Below are positions 6,442-6,868 of a stretch of 6,868 nucleotides of DNA, in pieces. A program made the position numbers and the translations under genes. The DNA is taken from positions 1 through 6,868 of the forward strand of contig CALWEB010000048.1 of NCBI GenBank assembly GCA_944376955.1, in the 5' to 3' direction. The notes below the pieces were generated by a model. The model did no database searches. It saw only the letters and a program-made list of their open reading frames with translations, and was not told the origin of the DNA. This DNA is from an uncultured Agathobaculum sp. (lineage in GTDB: Bacteria > Bacillota > Clostridia > Oscillospirales > Butyricicoccaceae). Every line of letters begins with the position of its first letter. The first letter of the stretch is position 1.

Positions 6442-6868
6442 CAACATTCGTCCGCGCCGTCTGCGCACGTCGGATAGCTTGCGCCGCATGGTGCGCGAGA
6501 CGCGCATTTCGCCCGAAAGCCTGATCTGGCCGATCTTTGTGGCAGAAGGCGAGGGCATTTACGAGGAGATCCCTTCGCTGCCCGGCCAGTACCACTATTC
6601 GCCTGATCAACTGTACCGCATGGTCGAGCGCGCCCGCGCGCACGGTGTGTCGCGCGTCATCCTGTTCGGCCTGCCGAAAGAGAAGGACGAAATCGGTTCG
6701 GGTGCATGGGCGGAGGACGGTATCGTCCAGCAGGGCATCCGCAAGATCAAGGAGCTTGCCCCGGAGATGTATGTCATCACCGATGTGTGCATGTGCGAAT
6801 ACACCAGCCACGGCCACTGCGGCATTCTGTGCGGCTGTGATGTCGATAACGACCAGACGCTCGTGCGG
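6431..6868 (+). CDS. hemB: 5-Aminolevulinate dehydratase (porphobilinogen synthase) HemB (3' partial)
   Basis: Condenses two 5-aminolevulinate molecules into porphobilinogen. The first 146 codons are present and the frame is open to the window edge; the family is about 320-340 residues, so over half is missing, including the Schiff-base lysines. Seen: RPRRLR at 7-12, MVRET at 20-24, LIWPIFVAEG at 31-40 and VILFGLP at 76-82. The zinc-site region DVCMCEYTSHGHCGIL at 118-133 has cysteines at 120, 122 and 130, the same numbers as in the E. coli enzyme. This marks the zinc-dependent class rather than the magnesium-type enzymes that have aspartate-rich sites. The start at 6431 has a good ribosome site and matches the family N-terminus. 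The gene overlaps cobA-hemD by 11 bases in another frame. In Firmicutes hemL often follows hemB, but that lies outside the window. Confidence 0.97.
   Translation, partial: MFHDNIRPRRLRTSDSLRRMVRETRISPESLIWPIFVAEGEGIYEEIPSLPGQYHYSPDQLYRMVERARAHGVSRVILFGLPKEKDEIGSGAWAEDGIVQQGIRKIKELAPEMYVITDVCMCEYTSHGHCGILCGCDVDNDQTLVR

Noticed and set aside
1..6868. Cobalamin riboswitch, tRNA genes, CRISPR array, insertion sequences or attachment sites
   Set aside because: The whole window is coding on the + strand with overlapping genes. No non-coding gap, repeat array, transposase motif or tRNA-like fold was found.
1..6868. A novel defence or mobile system
   Set aside because: All seven genes belong to recognised tetrapyrrole/cobalamin enzyme families; base composition and codon style look uniform throughout, with no sign of an inserted foreign segment.

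Overview
The window is a densely packed, single-strand (+) stretch of an anaerobic-type cobalamin / tetrapyrrole biosynthesis operon. Seven genes are read in the same direction with no intergenic DNA: cbiG (5' end missing), hemA, cbiH, a cbiJ fused to a precorrin-2 dehydrogenase (Met8/CysG-N-like) domain, hemC, a cobA-hemD fusion, and hemB (3' end missing). Every internal junction is an overlap. Four are the 4-base ATGA type (2158-2161, 2883-2886, 4085-4088, 4945-4948), one is 26 bases (cbiG/hemA) and one is 11 bases (cobA-hemD/hemB). There is therefore no room for a promoter, terminator or riboswitch between genes, and none was seen. Promoter and any cobalamin riboswitch must lie upstream of the window.

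Organism: the DNA is GC-rich (roughly 60-65% by eye; codons such as GCG, CGC, GGC and CTG dominate). Strong GGAGG-type ribosome sites precede most starts. 5-Aminolevulinate is made by the C5 route (HemA = glutamyl-tRNA reductase). CobA is fused to HemD, and the cobalamin genes are of the CbiG/CbiH/CbiJ (anaerobic, early cobalt insertion) kind. Together this fits an anaerobic, GC-rich member of the Clostridia/Firmicutes (for example an Oscillospiraceae- or Butyricicoccus-like gut bacterium). That placement is an inference from gene organisation, not from a marker gene.

How the genes work together: HemA starts from glutamyl-tRNA. HemB condenses two 5-aminolevulinate molecules to porphobilinogen. 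HemC polymerises four of these to hydroxymethylbilane. The HemD half of the fusion closes the ring to uroporphyrinogen III, and the CobA half methylates it to precorrin-2. The C-terminal domain of the CbiJ fusion can oxidise precorrin-2 to sirohydrochlorin, the substrate for cobalt insertion. CbiH, CbiG and the CbiJ domain then act at C17 methylation/ring contraction, lactone opening with loss of C20, and ring reduction. No heme-branch gene (hemE onward) is visible, so this locus looks devoted to corrinoid (and possibly siroheme) supply. hemL, the cobalt chelatase and the other cbi genes are not in the window and are expected on either side.

The pathway itself is well known. The features worth a second look are the CbiJ/dehydrogenase fusion, whose dehydrogenase part lacks the usual helical C-terminal region; a perfect hairpin abutting the start codon of that fusion gene; a strong hairpin at the CobA-HemD domain junction; and the unbroken chain of overlapping genes.
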